From the NCBI GenBank assembly GCA_045616985.1, contig JAZLHU010000003.1, positions 1-41,080 on the forward strand: DNA of 41,080 bases, read 5' to 3'. Below, piece after piece: positions 8,152-17,795 of this stretch; within the stretch, counting starts at the first letter, position 1; each line of letters begins with the position of its first letter. A program made the translations under genes and the position numbers. Below the pieces are notes generated by a model. The model was not told the origin of the DNA. It did no database searches and saw only the letters and a program-made list of their open reading frames with translations. This stretch comes from RUG13409 sp045616985. Its GTDB lineage: Bacteria > Bacillota > Clostridia > Peptostreptococcales > Anaerovoracaceae.

Positions 8152-11100
8152 ATGCTTAAAGTATTTGAAGCAGGCTCAGGAGAAAACCTTGCCGGGCTGC
8201 TTTTTAATCAAATAGATGAGGATTTAAGATCCGGTGAGAAGGTAATTCTTGTTGTTCCTGCACAGGCGTCACTGTCTGTGGAGAAGAAGGCATTTGATAT
8301 CTTGAATTCCTCCGGATTTTTTGATTTGAGGGTTGTCCGCGGACAAAAGCTTCATGATGAAATCATGCATGAATGCGGTTATCCGGGACTTACCCCTGTT
8401 AATGCCATTGGGCGCTCCATGCTTCTTCGCAGGATCGCGGTGCAAAACAAAGATGCTCTCGGTGTCTTTTCATCAGTAAGTCCGGAGGACGGTTTTATTG
8501 ATATGAGCGGCGACTTTATAGTCCGGCTTAAACAAAATGATGTTGATGAAAAAGAGCTTGATAAGCTGATTGAATCATCAAAAGGGCTGCTCGGGGGAAA
8601 GCTTGCCGATATGAAGCTTATGTACCGGGAATACGAAAAGGCCCTTGCCGGACGTTTTACCGATTCCGAAGATTTGCTTGCGTTTGTTACAAATAAAATC
8701 AAGGATTGCCGCTTTCTCAGGGAATATAAAATATATTATTACGGTTTCTATTCATTTACGCAAAGAGAGCTTAAGTACTTAAGCGAGCTTGAAAAATACA
8801 GCAGAGGACTCGGCATTGCTCTTGAAAGCGGCAGCGGCAGTAATTTTGAAGTGACAAGAAAAACATCTGCAAAGCTTTTAAATCTTGTGCCGGACTCGCT
8901 GTGTATAAAGGATGATGCCGAAGCCGTTTCGATTCTCGGAAAGCTTTCGTCGGATAAAATGTGCATTGTAAACTGTGCGAATCCTTTTTCCATGGCGGAG
9001 ACTATTGCTGCGGATATCAGAAGACTTGTAAGAGAAAGATCGTATAATTATTCTGATTTCGCCGTATACTGTGGTAATTCCCCTCAAATAGTAAGCGCGA
9101 TCAAAAAGGTTTTTTCGTCATATAACATCCCTTTGTTTGCCGACGAAAAGAGAAGCATACTTCATAATAATGCAGTTGATGCAGTTATATCGCTTTTGGA
9201 TATTGTAAATGAAGACTTTGCCGCAAGGGATGTTATTCGTTTTTGCAAAAGCGGCATTATGAGCTTTGAGTATGAAGATATAGAAGATCTTGATCACTAT
9301 GTAAAACGCTATCATATCAAAGGCGATAAATTCCAAAAGCCTTTCAAATACGGAAAAAATGAGTTTGAGTACAGCTTTGACCGTCTTGAAGAAATGCGGA
9401 AGATTCTTTCCGATGTGCTTCTTCCGTTTAAACTCAAAATGCAGTCTTCAAAAAGCGTTTTGGATAAATTAAAAACTCTGTATGCATTTATTGAGGATGA
9501 ACAAAAGCTTTCTTCAAGGCTTGATGCTTTAGCTCTTGCTCAGGCAGAGGAAGGCTTTGTTGATGCTGCAGAAGAAAGCGCGCAGGTATTCGATGCCCTG
9601 GTCGGTATCATGGATCAAATGGCAGAGCTTATAGGAACGGAAGAAATAAGCACGAAAGAATTTTCGGATATCTTTGTTAATGCGTGCCGAGACATAAAGG
9701 TGGGAATTCTTCCCCAGTCTCAGGGAAGAGTATCCTTAGGTCAAATGGGAAGATCTTTTGCCGATGATGTAAAGGCAATGTATATTGCAGGCTTTAATGA
9801 CGGGCTTATCCCCGAAGAAGGCAGCCGCGACGGCATTCTCACCGAAAACGAATTGAATCTTGTATCTTCATACGGAATAAATCTTTCCAAATCCTCCGAT
9901 GCTTTATACGCGGAGTCCTTGTTTTCTGTTTGCAGAACGCTTTCGTGCTGCAGGGAGTATCTTTGGATGGGATGCCTTATGGCAGATCAAAACGGTGACA
10001 GCATTAAAGCATCAGGTTTACTTTCTGACATTTCCATGGCATATCCCGGTATACCTGTCCGTACGGATATTTCCGCCCCGGACGACGACACTGTCTTTTT
10101 GGAAGGCAAAGACCTTGCAAAAAGTCATCTGGTAAAAGTGCTGCAGGGCTCCATGGAAGGGAAAGAGCTATCGCCGCTGTGGAAGGATGTATATAACGAA
10201 GTTAAAGCCGATTCTGCGGAATTGATATATGGCTTAAAGTACAGGAATATCCAAAAGCCGCTTGGAAAAGAATTAGCAAAAACCCTGTTCTCAAAAGACA
10301 AGCCGTATTCGTTCAGCCCGTCCAGAATGGATGGCTTTGCATCATGCCCGTTTAAGCATTTTGTTCATTATGGATTAAGGCCCGAAGAGCCGAAAGAATT
10401 CGGCATTGGCGGCAGCGAAGCCGGAATAGTATATCATGAAGTCCTGATGCGCTTATGCAGAGATATTGATGATTGGAATCTTGTTTCGGACAGCGATCTT
10501 GAAAAGCGCATAGACATTATTCTTAAGGATATTTCTGAAAACAAATTGGACGGAGTTTTACTTTCGGGAAAAGCCGAGATTTATACAGGTAAAAGAATCA
10601 GAAATGTTTGTTTGCGTTTTGCCGGGCATATGGCAGAAGAAATCAGAGAAAGCGGCATTGAAAAAATGTATCTGGAAAGCCGCTTTGCAGGAGACGGCGT
10701 ATTCCCGCCCATTATCCTTGATACCTCCGCAGGAACGGTATATATCGAAGGTCAGATCGACAGAGTTGATGTCTGCCGCAGAGAGGATGGAAGGTATGTC
10801 CGCATAATAGACTATAAATCAGGAAATACAAAATTCTCGAAAAAATTAGTTGAAGCCGGACTTCAGCTTCAGCTTATGGTTTATCTTAAAGCTGCTGCGG
10901 GAAGCTTTTCGGACGAGATCCCCTCAGGGGTATTCTATTTCAATATCAGGGATCCGCAGGTCTCGGCAAGGCTTGAAGAGCTTCCGGCAGAGGAATTGTC
11001 CGATGAGGTGCTTTCCAAAATCAAAAAGGCTTATCATCTTGACGGCATGGATGTGGATTCCGAATTTAAGAGTCAATTTACGGCCACTCTTACGAAGCTT

Positions 11101-11217
11101 TGCGAAAAGCTTGCCTCGGGAAGTATTGATATTTCTCCTAAGAGGATAGGGTCTCTCTATGATTCATGTGCGTATTGTACATACGCAAGTATCTGCTGCA
11201 AGGACATAATTTTCTAA
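8152..11217 (+). CDS. addB: ATP-dependent helicase/nuclease AddAB subunit B
   Basis: AddB pairs with AddA to process DNA double-strand ends for recombination. The C-terminal third has the family's PD-(D/E)XK nuclease (GQIDRVD then RIIDYKSG near residue 886). It also has the four cysteines of the AddB iron-sulfur staple: one in SRMDGFASCPF near residue 732, and C-x2-C-x5-C in CAYCTYASIC at about 1006-1015. The N-terminal helicase-like half has GSGEN where a Walker A GxGKT/S is found in Bacillus AddB, so it probably does not hydrolyse ATP; the partner AddA would be the motor. No addA gene is next to it: mgtE follows. The ATG 4 bases after murE lacks a clear ribosome site, which suggests coupling. 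Length 1021 residues, slightly short for the family. Confidence 0.9.
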   Translation: MLKVFEAGSGENLAGLLFNQIDEDLRSGEKVILVVPAQASLSVEKKAFDILNSSGFFDLRVVRGQKLHDEIMHECGYPGLTPVNAIGRSMLLRRIAVQNKDALGVFSSVSPEDGFIDMSGDFIVRLKQNDVDEKELDKLIESSKGLLGGKLADMKLMYREYEKALAGRFTDSEDLLAFVTNKIKDCRFLREYKIYYYGFYSFTQRELKYLSELEKYSRGLGIALESGSGSNFEVTRKTSAKLLNLVPDSLCIKDDAEAVSILGKLSSDKMCIVNCANPFSMAETIAADIRRLVRERSYNYSDFAVYCGNSPQIVSAIKKVFSSYNIPLFADEKRSILHNNAVDAVISLLDIVNEDFAARDVIRFCKSGIMSFEYEDIEDLDHYVKRYHIKGDKFQKPFKYGKNEFEYSFDRLEEMRKILSDVLLPFKLKMQSSKSVLDKLKTLYAFIEDEQKLSSRLDALALAQAEEGFVDAAEESAQVFDALVGIMDQMAELIGTEEISTKEFSDIFVNACRDIKVGILPQSQGRVSLGQMGRSFADDVKAMYIAGFNDGLIPEEGSRDGILTENELNLVSSYGINLSKSSDALYAESLFSVCRTLSCCREYLWMGCLMADQNGDSIKASGLLSDISMAYPGIPVRTDISAPDDDTVFLEGKDLAKSHLVKVLQGSMEGKELSPLWKDVYNEVKADSAELIYGLKYRNIQKPLGKELAKTLFSKDKPYSFSPSRMDGFASCPFKHFVHYGLRPEEPKEFGIGGSEAGIVYHEVLMRLCRDIDDWNLVSDSDLEKRIDIILKDISENKLDGVLLSGKAEIYTGKRIRNVCLRFAGHMAEEIRESGIEKMYLESRFAGDGVFPPIILDTSAGTVYIEGQIDRVDVCRREDGRYVRIIDYKSGNTKFSKKLVEAGLQLQLMVYLKAAAGSFSDEIPSGVFYFNIRDPQVSARLEELPAEELSDEVLSKIKKAYHLDGMDVDSEFKSQFTATLTKLCEKLASGSIDISPKRIGSLYDSCAYCTYASICCKDIIF

Positions 11218-11223
11218 AAATAC

Positions 11224-11252
11224 TTGCAATTCCAACAAAAAACGCGTAAAAT
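11224..11252 (+). promoter_or_regulatory. mgtE promoter
   Basis: TTGCAA at 11224-11229 and TAAAAT at 11247-11252 are exactly 17 bases apart, just after addB. The leader to the mgtE ATG is only about 60 bases, too short for an M-box magnesium riboswitch. Confidence 0.6.
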
Positions 11253-11319
11253 AAATTGCTCAATTAAGATTGGGGTAGTTTTTGTGTTCGCAAAATCAAG
11301 AATACGAAAGGAGGGCAGA

Positions 11320-12705
11320 ATGGACAATTCAATGGATGTCAATGCGATCGTTGAAATGATTCAGAATAAACAATTCAGAGCTCTCCGCGAGTATCTTGAT
11401 ACCCTCAATCCTGCCGATATTGCGGAAGTAATGGAGGACCTTGTTGATGATGACAAGATTACCTATGAGCAACTGCCTAAGTTTTACAGACTTCTTCCGA
11501 AAGACCTGGCAGCAGATACTTTCGTTGAGCTTAATCCCGATTTGCAGGAGGAGCTTATCAAAGCTCTTACCGATAAGGAAATCCGGGAAGTCATGGACGA
11601 TATGTTCGTGGATGATGCTGTAGACGTTATTGAGGAAATGCCGGCCAATGTGGTAAAGCGTATGATCCAGAACGTCGATGCCCAGACACGCAGGACTATC
11701 AATCAGATACTGAACTATCCGGAAGATTCCGCAGGCTCTATTATGACGATAGAGTATGTGGACCTTCATCTCGGCATGACGGTCAAGGATGCCTTCGATC
11801 ATATCAGAAAAACAGGTCTTGAAAAAGAAACCATTTACATATGCTATGTAACTGACAGGAAGCGGCTGATAGGTCTTGTTTCCGTAAGAGATCTGCTTCT
11901 GCATCCGTACGAAGCGCTTATAAAAGACATAATGGAAGAGGACGTCATCTTTGTTCATACAACGGACGATAAGGAGCTTGTGGCTCAGATGCTTGCAAAG
12001 TACGACTTTACGGCTCTTCCCGTTGTGGATAATGACGGCAGGCTTGTAGGCATCGTTACCGTTGACGATGCTATCGACGTCCTGACTGAAGAAGCAACAG
12101 AGGATATTGAAAAGATGGCTGCTATTATGCCGTCCGAGCATCCGTATTTAAGATCTTCGGTTTGGGAAATATGGAAACAGAGAATTCCATGGTTGCTGGT
12201 ACTGATGATTTCATCAACCTTTACCGGAATTATTCTTAATAAATATGAGGATGCTTTGGCTGCGGTCGTGGCACTTACTGCTTTTATTCCGATGCTGATG
12301 GATACAAGCGGAAACTGCGGTTCGCAAGCCAGCGTAGCTATTATAAGAAGCATGAGTCTCGGAGAAGTAGAGCTCGGCGACATCTTAAAAGTAATATGGA
12401 AGGAGTTCCGTGTATCGCTTTTGTGCGGTGCTGTATTATCGGCAGTATCGTTCCTTAAGCTTATTTTCCTTGACGGGATGCTGTTTGGAAACACCGGAAT
12501 ATCTCCGATCATTGCGGCAGTTGTATCGATCTCGCTTTTTGTTACGGTTGTATTGGCAAAGATAGTGGGCTCCACTCTTCCGTTTGCGGCAAAAAGACTC
12601 GGAGCTGATCCGGCTGTAATGTCATCACCGTTCATAACCACGATTGTTGATGCCTTATCGCTTCTTACATATATGACGGTGGCTACGATATTGTTGCACT
12701 TATAG
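11320..12705 (+). CDS. mgtE: Magnesium transporter MgtE
   Basis: MgtE is a membrane channel for Mg2+, gated by its own cytoplasmic domain. The 461-residue protein shows the expected order: a helical acidic N domain (LNPADIAEVMEDL near the start), two CBS domains at about 135-255 (ALPVVDNDGRLVGIVTVDD is the clear second one), a connecting helix, and five membrane segments from about residue 285. TSGNCGSQ in the membrane part is the family's GNxGxQ signature. ATG 11320 is chosen because AAGGAGGG lies 5-6 bases upstream; an in-frame upstream TTG at 11224 would overlap the promoter. The stop is one base before the next gene. Confidence 0.95.
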   Translation: MDNSMDVNAIVEMIQNKQFRALREYLDTLNPADIAEVMEDLVDDDKITYEQLPKFYRLLPKDLAADTFVELNPDLQEELIKALTDKEIREVMDDMFVDDAVDVIEEMPANVVKRMIQNVDAQTRRTINQILNYPEDSAGSIMTIEYVDLHLGMTVKDAFDHIRKTGLEKETIYICYVTDRKRLIGLVSVRDLLLHPYEALIKDIMEEDVIFVHTTDDKELVAQMLAKYDFTALPVVDNDGRLVGIVTVDDAIDVLTEEATEDIEKMAAIMPSEHPYLRSSVWEIWKQRIPWLLVLMISSTFTGIILNKYEDALAAVVALTAFIPMLMDTSGNCGSQASVAIIRSMSLGEVELGDILKVIWKEFRVSLLCGAVLSAVSFLKLIFLDGMLFGNTGISPIIAAVVSISLFVTVVLAKIVGSTLPFAAKRLGADPAVMSSPFITTIVDALSLLTYMTVATILLHL

Positions 12706-12706
12706 C

Positions 12707-13768
12707 ATGAAGAACGAAATAGAGATAAAAAAGAATAAAGTAAAGAAGACCTACGCATCAAGAATAGATTTTCTTAAAGAAGAGAAAATGTATAAGCTTC
12801 TTGCAGGCTCAGGTCTTTGTCCTGAATATATTGATTCGTGCGACGGATGTCTTGAACATGAATATGTAGACGGTGAAGTGTTCATCGAGCTTCTTGCAAA
12901 AGCAGAAGATAACTTCGCTCTTCTGGCTTCGTACTTCGAAAAGTTCTATGACTGGTATAAGAAGTACAGAGAGCTTACAAAGCTGACATTGGGTCAGGTA
13001 AGATTCGAGAAGTTTATTCTTTCGGGCGACAGGCTTTGTAACCTTGAGTTTGAAAACTGCAAACCGGGATACATGGAGGAGGATATTGCCCGACTGACAG
13101 CTCAGATGTGCATGGTTCCCACGGCTTTTGCCGAAGCAGGGATCGAAATGGCACGATTCTTTGTCTGTGTAGGTGCACAAAACATAGAATGGAATCCGCA
13201 GATGCTTGCCCAGCAGCTTTCTAAAGCGATCATGGCTGAGTGCAAAACCAGAGAAGTTTTGTATAATGCTGAAAAGGCGGAATACATTACAACGCTTCTT
13301 ACGTCTGCCGGTCTGGTATTTGCAGGCGGACAGACTCCGCTGGAAGAGTGTACGGATCAACTGGCATTTATGCCGCAAAGGCTGATTTCGCTTCCTAAAG
13401 CAAGAAGCAGTACGGCGGTAGATGTTGCCGGATTTAAAAATATTCAAACGAGTGCAGGCATCAACAGTACGCTCCAGCGCATTGTTGAGTCTCAAAAGGA
13501 AGTTGATCAGGTTTGGACCCTGTGTCTTACCACTGATATGCCGAAGATACCAAAGCCTCTTTGGGATGAACTTCTTTGCTGCGATAAGGAAGGGAAGGCG
13601 GCAGTCATGATAGAAGCTGGCGGAAAGCTCAGAGAATTTCCACTTCTGCTGAATACATCAATGACGAAAATCGAGCTTTCCAGTGCTTTGGAAAAAGGTG
13701 CGGCATCCCTTACGGATGAATTATCAAAATTGTCTGTCAAAGTTATTAAACTTGAAGATATAAGGTAA
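12707..13768 (+). CDS. Fusion of a degenerate small-molecule-kinase-like domain and a MobA-like nucleotidyltransferase domain
   Basis: I do not recognise a named family for the whole 353-residue protein. Residues 1-135 look like an aminoglycoside-phosphotransferase or Bud32-type kinase core: a beta-rich start with Lys13/14, a helix with EEK, a hinge-like EHEYVDGE at 51-58, and LGQVRFEKFIL at 95-105, where a kinase would have GDLxxxNFIL. LEFEN at 113-117 stands where the metal-binding DFE is expected. The catalytic Asp is thus Gln and the metal Asp is Glu or lost. Residues about 200-353 resemble MobA: AGG at 206-208 but no RMG-x-DK, TTDMP at 275-279, and a C-terminal PLLL...LEKG...KVIKLED pattern. 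Both domains look catalytically impaired. It starts one base after mgtE with no clear ribosome site and lies 27 bases before oppB. No molybdopterin genes are near. Confidence 0.5.
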   Translation: MKNEIEIKKNKVKKTYASRIDFLKEEKMYKLLAGSGLCPEYIDSCDGCLEHEYVDGEVFIELLAKAEDNFALLASYFEKFYDWYKKYRELTKLTLGQVRFEKFILSGDRLCNLEFENCKPGYMEEDIARLTAQMCMVPTAFAEAGIEMARFFVCVGAQNIEWNPQMLAQQLSKAIMAECKTREVLYNAEKAEYITTLLTSAGLVFAGGQTPLEECTDQLAFMPQRLISLPKARSSTAVDVAGFKNIQTSAGINSTLQRIVESQKEVDQVWTLCLTTDMPKIPKPLWDELLCCDKEGKAAVMIEAGGKLREFPLLLNTSMTKIELSSALEKGAASLTDELSKLSVKVIKLEDIR

Positions 13769-13795
13769 AACTACAGTTAACAGAAGGATAAAAAA

Positions 13796-14707
13796 ATGAC
13801 CCGCTACATCGTAAAACGTGTAATACTGGCAATCGTGACCATTGCAATTATTTGCGGTATCACATTTTTTGCCATGCACGCTATTCCGGGTGGCCCGTTC
13901 AACAAGGAAAAGGCTTTAAGCCCCGCAACTATCAAGGCCCTTGAAGAGCGTTACAACCTGGATAAACCACTCCCGGAGCAGTTTCTCATTTATATGAGGG
14001 GCGTATTTAAGGGAGATTTCGGAGTATCTCTCAAGAACGGAAGAGAGATCACCGACATTATTAAAGAATCGTTCCCGATTTCCGCAAAGCTTGGCCTTTT
14101 GGCTGTAACAATAGCTTTGGTTTTGGGGACCATATTCGGAAGCACGGCAGCCCTTATGCGCAACAGGCTTCCGGACAGAATAATCGTATTCTTCTCAACC
14201 TTGTTTACGGCAGTGCCGAGCTTTGTATTGGCAACTTTTCTGTTATTGATATTCTGTATCAGGCTTGGCTGGTTCCCGGCCTGGAGCGCAACAGAAACAA
14301 GCTATGTACTTCCTGTTGTAGCTCTCTGTGCATATCCGATGGCGTATACCACAAGACTTGCAAAGACATCCATGCTGGATGCCCTTTCGCAGGATTACAT
14401 CAGAACAGCCAAGGCAAAGGGCGTAAAGCGCTGGAAAATTATTTTCAAGCATGCACTTCGTAACAGTCTTATTCCTATCGTTACTTATGCAGGGCCTGAA
14501 ATCGCATATATCATCACAGGGTCAATGGTAGTTGAAACTGTATTTACGGTAGGAGGAATCGGAAGCAAATTTGTAAGTGCCATTTCTAACCGCGACTATA
14601 CAGTCATTATGGCAACAACGATCTTCCTCGCTACTCTTATGGTTGTGGCAAACCTTCTTGTAGATATTGTTTACAAGCTGGTTGACCCGAGAATCAATCT
14701 TGATTAG
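13796..14707 (+). CDS. oppB: Peptide/nickel ABC importer, permease OppB type
   Basis: This is the first of two inner-membrane permeases of an oligopeptide-family importer. The 303-residue protein has about six membrane segments, with the N-terminal MTRYIVKRVILAI start typical of OppB/DppB. It also has the EAA loop that contacts the ATPases (DYIRTAKAKGVKRWKIIFKH near residues 200-220), followed by LRNSLIPIVTYAG. AGAAGGA precedes the ATG. It opens a tightly spaced run of five genes (oppB, oppC, oppD, oppF and the binding protein) and sits only 27 bases after the kinase-like fusion gene, without a terminator between them. The substrate (peptides, nickel or other) cannot be told from the permease alone. 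Confidence 0.95.
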   Translation: MTRYIVKRVILAIVTIAIICGITFFAMHAIPGGPFNKEKALSPATIKALEERYNLDKPLPEQFLIYMRGVFKGDFGVSLKNGREITDIIKESFPISAKLGLLAVTIALVLGTIFGSTAALMRNRLPDRIIVFFSTLFTAVPSFVLATFLLLIFCIRLGWFPAWSATETSYVLPVVALCAYPMAYTTRLAKTSMLDALSQDYIRTAKAKGVKRWKIIFKHALRNSLIPIVTYAGPEIAYIITGSMVVETVFTVGGIGSKFVSAISNRDYTVIMATTIFLATLMVVANLLVDIVYKLVDPRINLD

Positions 14708-14721
14708 GAAAGGAGGAAACA

Positions 14722-15771
14722 ATGGCATTCAAACCTTTCAGTCTGCAGCAGAATCCGGATCTTTTTGAGCCGGCAACAGACGAAGAGAAAAAACAGCAGG
14801 ATGTTATGAGCGAAAGCGTTTCCTTCTTTAAAGACGGATTCAAAAAGCTTATAAAGAACCCACTTGCCGTAATCAGTATGGTGATTCTTGTAATAATCAT
14901 CCTTACGATCATCATTGCACCAATGATCGTTCCCTACGAGTACGATGAAATGCTTTCCGTAAACGGAAAACGCGATAAGGGTGCAAAAAATCTCGCTCCG
15001 TTTACATATTCCGAGCTGGAGCAGGAGTATATTAAAAACGGCGGAGAAAGATTCCCGCATATATTCGGAACCGATGAACAGTGCAGAGACTACTTTGTGC
15101 GTGTTATCTACGGAACAAGAGTTTCACTTCTGGTAGGAATATTTGCAAGTATAATCGTATTGTTTATAGGAGTTATTTACGGCAGTATTTCGGGATATGT
15201 GGGCGGCACGGCAGACATGATAATGATGCGTATAGTAGATATTATCTATTCTCTGCCCGATATGCTTATCATTATCCTGCTGTCGGTAGTACTTAAGGAA
15301 GCAATTACACTTCCGCCGGGAAGCATTCTTTCAAGGCTCGGAAGCAATATGATTTCCCTCTTTATCGTTTACGGATGTCTGTACTGGGTATCCATGGCAA
15401 GACAGGTAAGAGGGCAGATCCTTTCCATTAAGGAAAACGAATACATTCTTGCTGCAAAGTCCATAGGAACAAGCTCTGCAAGAATTATTAAAAAGCACAT
15501 TCTTCCGAATTGTATTTCGGTAATTATTATTTCAACGGCACTTCAGGTTCCGTCGGCAATATTCACGGAAAGCTACCTCAGCTTTGTAGGTCTTGGTGTC
15601 AACGCACCGATGCCGTCTTTGGGATCTCTCGCAAATGCGGCAAGAGAAGGGCTTCAGAGCTATCCGTACAAGCTGGTATTCCCGGCGATCATGATTTGTC
15701 TCATCGTATTAAGTCTTAACCTTTTAGGCGACGGACTTCGCGATGCATTCGATCCTAAGCTCAAGAAATAG
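14722..15771 (+). CDS. oppC: Peptide/nickel ABC importer, permease OppC type
   Basis: The second permease has 349 residues. A cytoplasmic N-terminal arm of about 50 residues (OppC_N region, rich in charged residues) leads into the first membrane segment. A long outside loop carries FGTDEQCRDYFVRVIYGTR, the typical FGTDxxGRD(L/I)xSR motif of OppC/DppC in slightly altered form. The EAA loop is AAKSIGTSSARIIKKHILPN near residues 235-255. AAAGGAGG precedes the ATG, 14 bases after oppB. It pairs with OppB to form the pore. Confidence 0.95.
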   Translation: MAFKPFSLQQNPDLFEPATDEEKKQQDVMSESVSFFKDGFKKLIKNPLAVISMVILVIIILTIIIAPMIVPYEYDEMLSVNGKRDKGAKNLAPFTYSELEQEYIKNGGERFPHIFGTDEQCRDYFVRVIYGTRVSLLVGIFASIIVLFIGVIYGSISGYVGGTADMIMMRIVDIIYSLPDMLIIILLSVVLKEAITLPPGSILSRLGSNMISLFIVYGCLYWVSMARQVRGQILSIKENEYILAAKSIGTSSARIIKKHILPNCISVIIISTALQVPSAIFTESYLSFVGLGVNAPMPSLGSLANAAREGLQSYPYKLVFPAIMICLIVLSLNLLGDGLRDAFDPKLKK

Positions 15772-15782
15772 AGGTAAGAAAA

Positions 15783-16775
15783 ATGGCAGAAACTTTAATC
15801 AGTGTTCAGAATCTGCATACCTCATTCTTTACAGACTCAGGTGAGGTAAAAGCAGTAAACGGTGTAAGCTTTAACCTTGGTTACGGCGAAACACTTGGTA
15901 TCGTAGGTGAATCCGGTTCGGGAAAGTCCGTTACGGCTTATTCGATTATGCAGATCCTTGAATCTACCGGAAGGATCACCGAAGGCAGCATTTTATACAA
16001 GGGTCAGGAAATTTCAAAGTGGAATGAAAGGCAGATGGCCGGATTCCGCGGCAAATGCTGTTCCATAGTATTCCAGGATCCGATGACTTCGTTAAACCCT
16101 GTATTTACAGTCGGAAACCAGCTTGAAGAAGCTATCAGTCTCCACACGGACAGAAAAGGCGATGAGATAAAAAAAAGGGCGATTGAAATGCTCGACCTTG
16201 TAGGGATCAACGAGCCTTCAAAGAGAGTTAAGCAATATCCGTTTGAGCTTTCAGGCGGAATGCGTCAAAGAGTTATGATAGCCATGGCTCTTGCCTGCGA
16301 ACCCGATATCCTTATTGCCGACGAACCGACAACGGCTTTGGACGTTACGATTCAGGCGCAGATCCTGGAGCTCATTCAGGACCTTCAGAAAAAGCTCGGA
16401 ATGGCTGTTATTCTTGTGACCCACGACCTTGGTGTTATTGCTCAGCTCTGCGATAATATCATCGTAATGTACGGCGGAAGAATCTGCGAAAGAGGAACTG
16501 CTCATGAGATTTTCTATAATCCAAAGCATGAGTACACTAAGGGTCTCCTTCGTTCCATACCGACCGCTTCCAACATGAATGAAAAACTCGTTCCGATCGG
16601 AGGAACTCCGATCAATATGCTCAATCTTCCGAAGGGCTGTGCATTCTGTCCCAGATGCGACAGTGCAATGAAGATTTGTCTTTCTGAAATCCCGGATGAA
16701 CTCTGGATCAACGAGAATCACAAGGCATCCTGCTGGATGAACGTAAAAGACGGAACGGGAAAGGAGGAAATATAA
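15783..16775 (+). CDS. oppD: Peptide/nickel ABC importer ATPase, OppD type
   Basis: This 330-residue ATPase energises the importer. It has Walker A GESGSGKS near residues 42-49, the Q-loop VFQDPMTSLNP, the signature LSGGMRQRVMIAMAL, Walker B DILIADEPTTALD and the switch His in VTHDLG. The C-terminal oligopeptide-transporter extension has GCAFCPRCDSAMKIC, a cysteine set that in OppD/DppD proteins can bind an iron-sulfur cluster. It starts 11 bases after oppC and abuts oppF directly. Confidence 0.95.
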   Translation: MAETLISVQNLHTSFFTDSGEVKAVNGVSFNLGYGETLGIVGESGSGKSVTAYSIMQILESTGRITEGSILYKGQEISKWNERQMAGFRGKCCSIVFQDPMTSLNPVFTVGNQLEEAISLHTDRKGDEIKKRAIEMLDLVGINEPSKRVKQYPFELSGGMRQRVMIAMALACEPDILIADEPTTALDVTIQAQILELIQDLQKKLGMAVILVTHDLGVIAQLCDNIIVMYGGRICERGTAHEIFYNPKHEYTKGLLRSIPTASNMNEKLVPIGGTPINMLNLPKGCAFCPRCDSAMKICLSEIPDELWINENHKASCWMNVKDGTGKEEI

Positions 16776-17732
16776 ATGGGCGAATATTTAGTAGAAGTTG
16801 AAAACCTCAGAAAGTATTTCCTTCATAAGGGCGGACTTCACCCTGTATATTCCAAGGTCGTAAACGATGTAAGCTTTAACATCAAGCCGGGAGAGACCCT
16901 CGGCCTTGTAGGAGAATCAGGCTGCGGAAAAACAACCGTTGGCCGTACTTTGTTAAGGCTTTATGAGCCGACCGGCGGAACAGTAAAATTTGACGGTCAG
17001 TACGTAACGGAAAAGAATATTCATACATTAAGAAAGAAAATGCAGATGGTATTCCAGGATCCGTATTCCTCGCTCAATCCGCGTATGACGGTTGAAGATA
17101 TTATCGGAGAACCTCTGGATGTTCATAAGCTTTGCGAAAATAAACGCGAGAGAAGAGAAAAAATTCTTTCCCTTATGGAAACGGTAGGCCTTAATGCAGA
17201 GCACGCCACAAGATATGCTCACGAATTCTCCGGCGGACAGCGCCAGAGGATCGGTATTGCAAGAGCGTTGGCAGTAGATCCGAAGTTTATCGTATGCGAC
17301 GAACCTGTATCTGCACTCGACGTATCAATTCAGGCACAGGTTATCAATATGTTTGAAGAGCTCCGGGAAAAGATGGGTATGGCATACTTGTTTATCGCCC
17401 ACGATCTTCTGGTTGTTCATCACATTTCGGACAGAATTGCGGTAATGTACCTTGGTCACATTGTTGAAACAGCAGAATCCGATGAGCTCAACAATAACCC
17501 GCTGCATCCGTATTCGCAGTCGCTTTTATCGGCAGTTCCCATTCCGGATCCTGTTATTGCAAGATCATCAAAGAGAATCGTGCTTCAGGGTGATGTACCG
17601 AGTCCTCTGAATATGCCGAGCGGCTGCCCGTTCAGAACACGCTGCATGTATGCAGCAGAGCAGTGTGCTATGGAAAATCCTCCTCTTACAGACAGAGGAA
17701 ATGGTCACATGGTTGCATGCTGGAATAAATAA
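16776..17732 (+). CDS. oppF: Peptide/nickel ABC importer ATPase, OppF type
   Basis: This 318-residue ATPase is the partner of OppD. Walker A is GESGCGKTT near residues 47-55, the signature FSGGQRQRIGIARAL, Walker B KFIVCDEPVSALD, and the switch His is in FIAHDL. The C-terminal oligopeptide extension contains CPFRTRCMYAAEQC. The ATG follows the oppD stop with no gap, and AAAGGAGG lies inside the end of oppD. The two NBDs would form the usual sandwich with two ATP sites. Confidence 0.95.
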   Translation: MGEYLVEVENLRKYFLHKGGLHPVYSKVVNDVSFNIKPGETLGLVGESGCGKTTVGRTLLRLYEPTGGTVKFDGQYVTEKNIHTLRKKMQMVFQDPYSSLNPRMTVEDIIGEPLDVHKLCENKRERREKILSLMETVGLNAEHATRYAHEFSGGQRQRIGIARALAVDPKFIVCDEPVSALDVSIQAQVINMFEELREKMGMAYLFIAHDLLVVHHISDRIAVMYLGHIVETAESDELNNNPLHPYSQSLLSAVPIPDPVIARSSKRIVLQGDVPSPLNMPSGCPFRTRCMYAAEQCAMENPPLTDRGNGHMVACWNK

Positions 17733-17795
17733 TCCGGCTTCAACATATATTCGTTTAATCTTTTTCGAAGAAAATTTTTATTAAAGGAGAAAAAA

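Noticed and set aside
11253..11319. M-box magnesium riboswitch before mgtE
   Set aside because: The leader is only about 60 bases, too short, and has none of its conserved loops.
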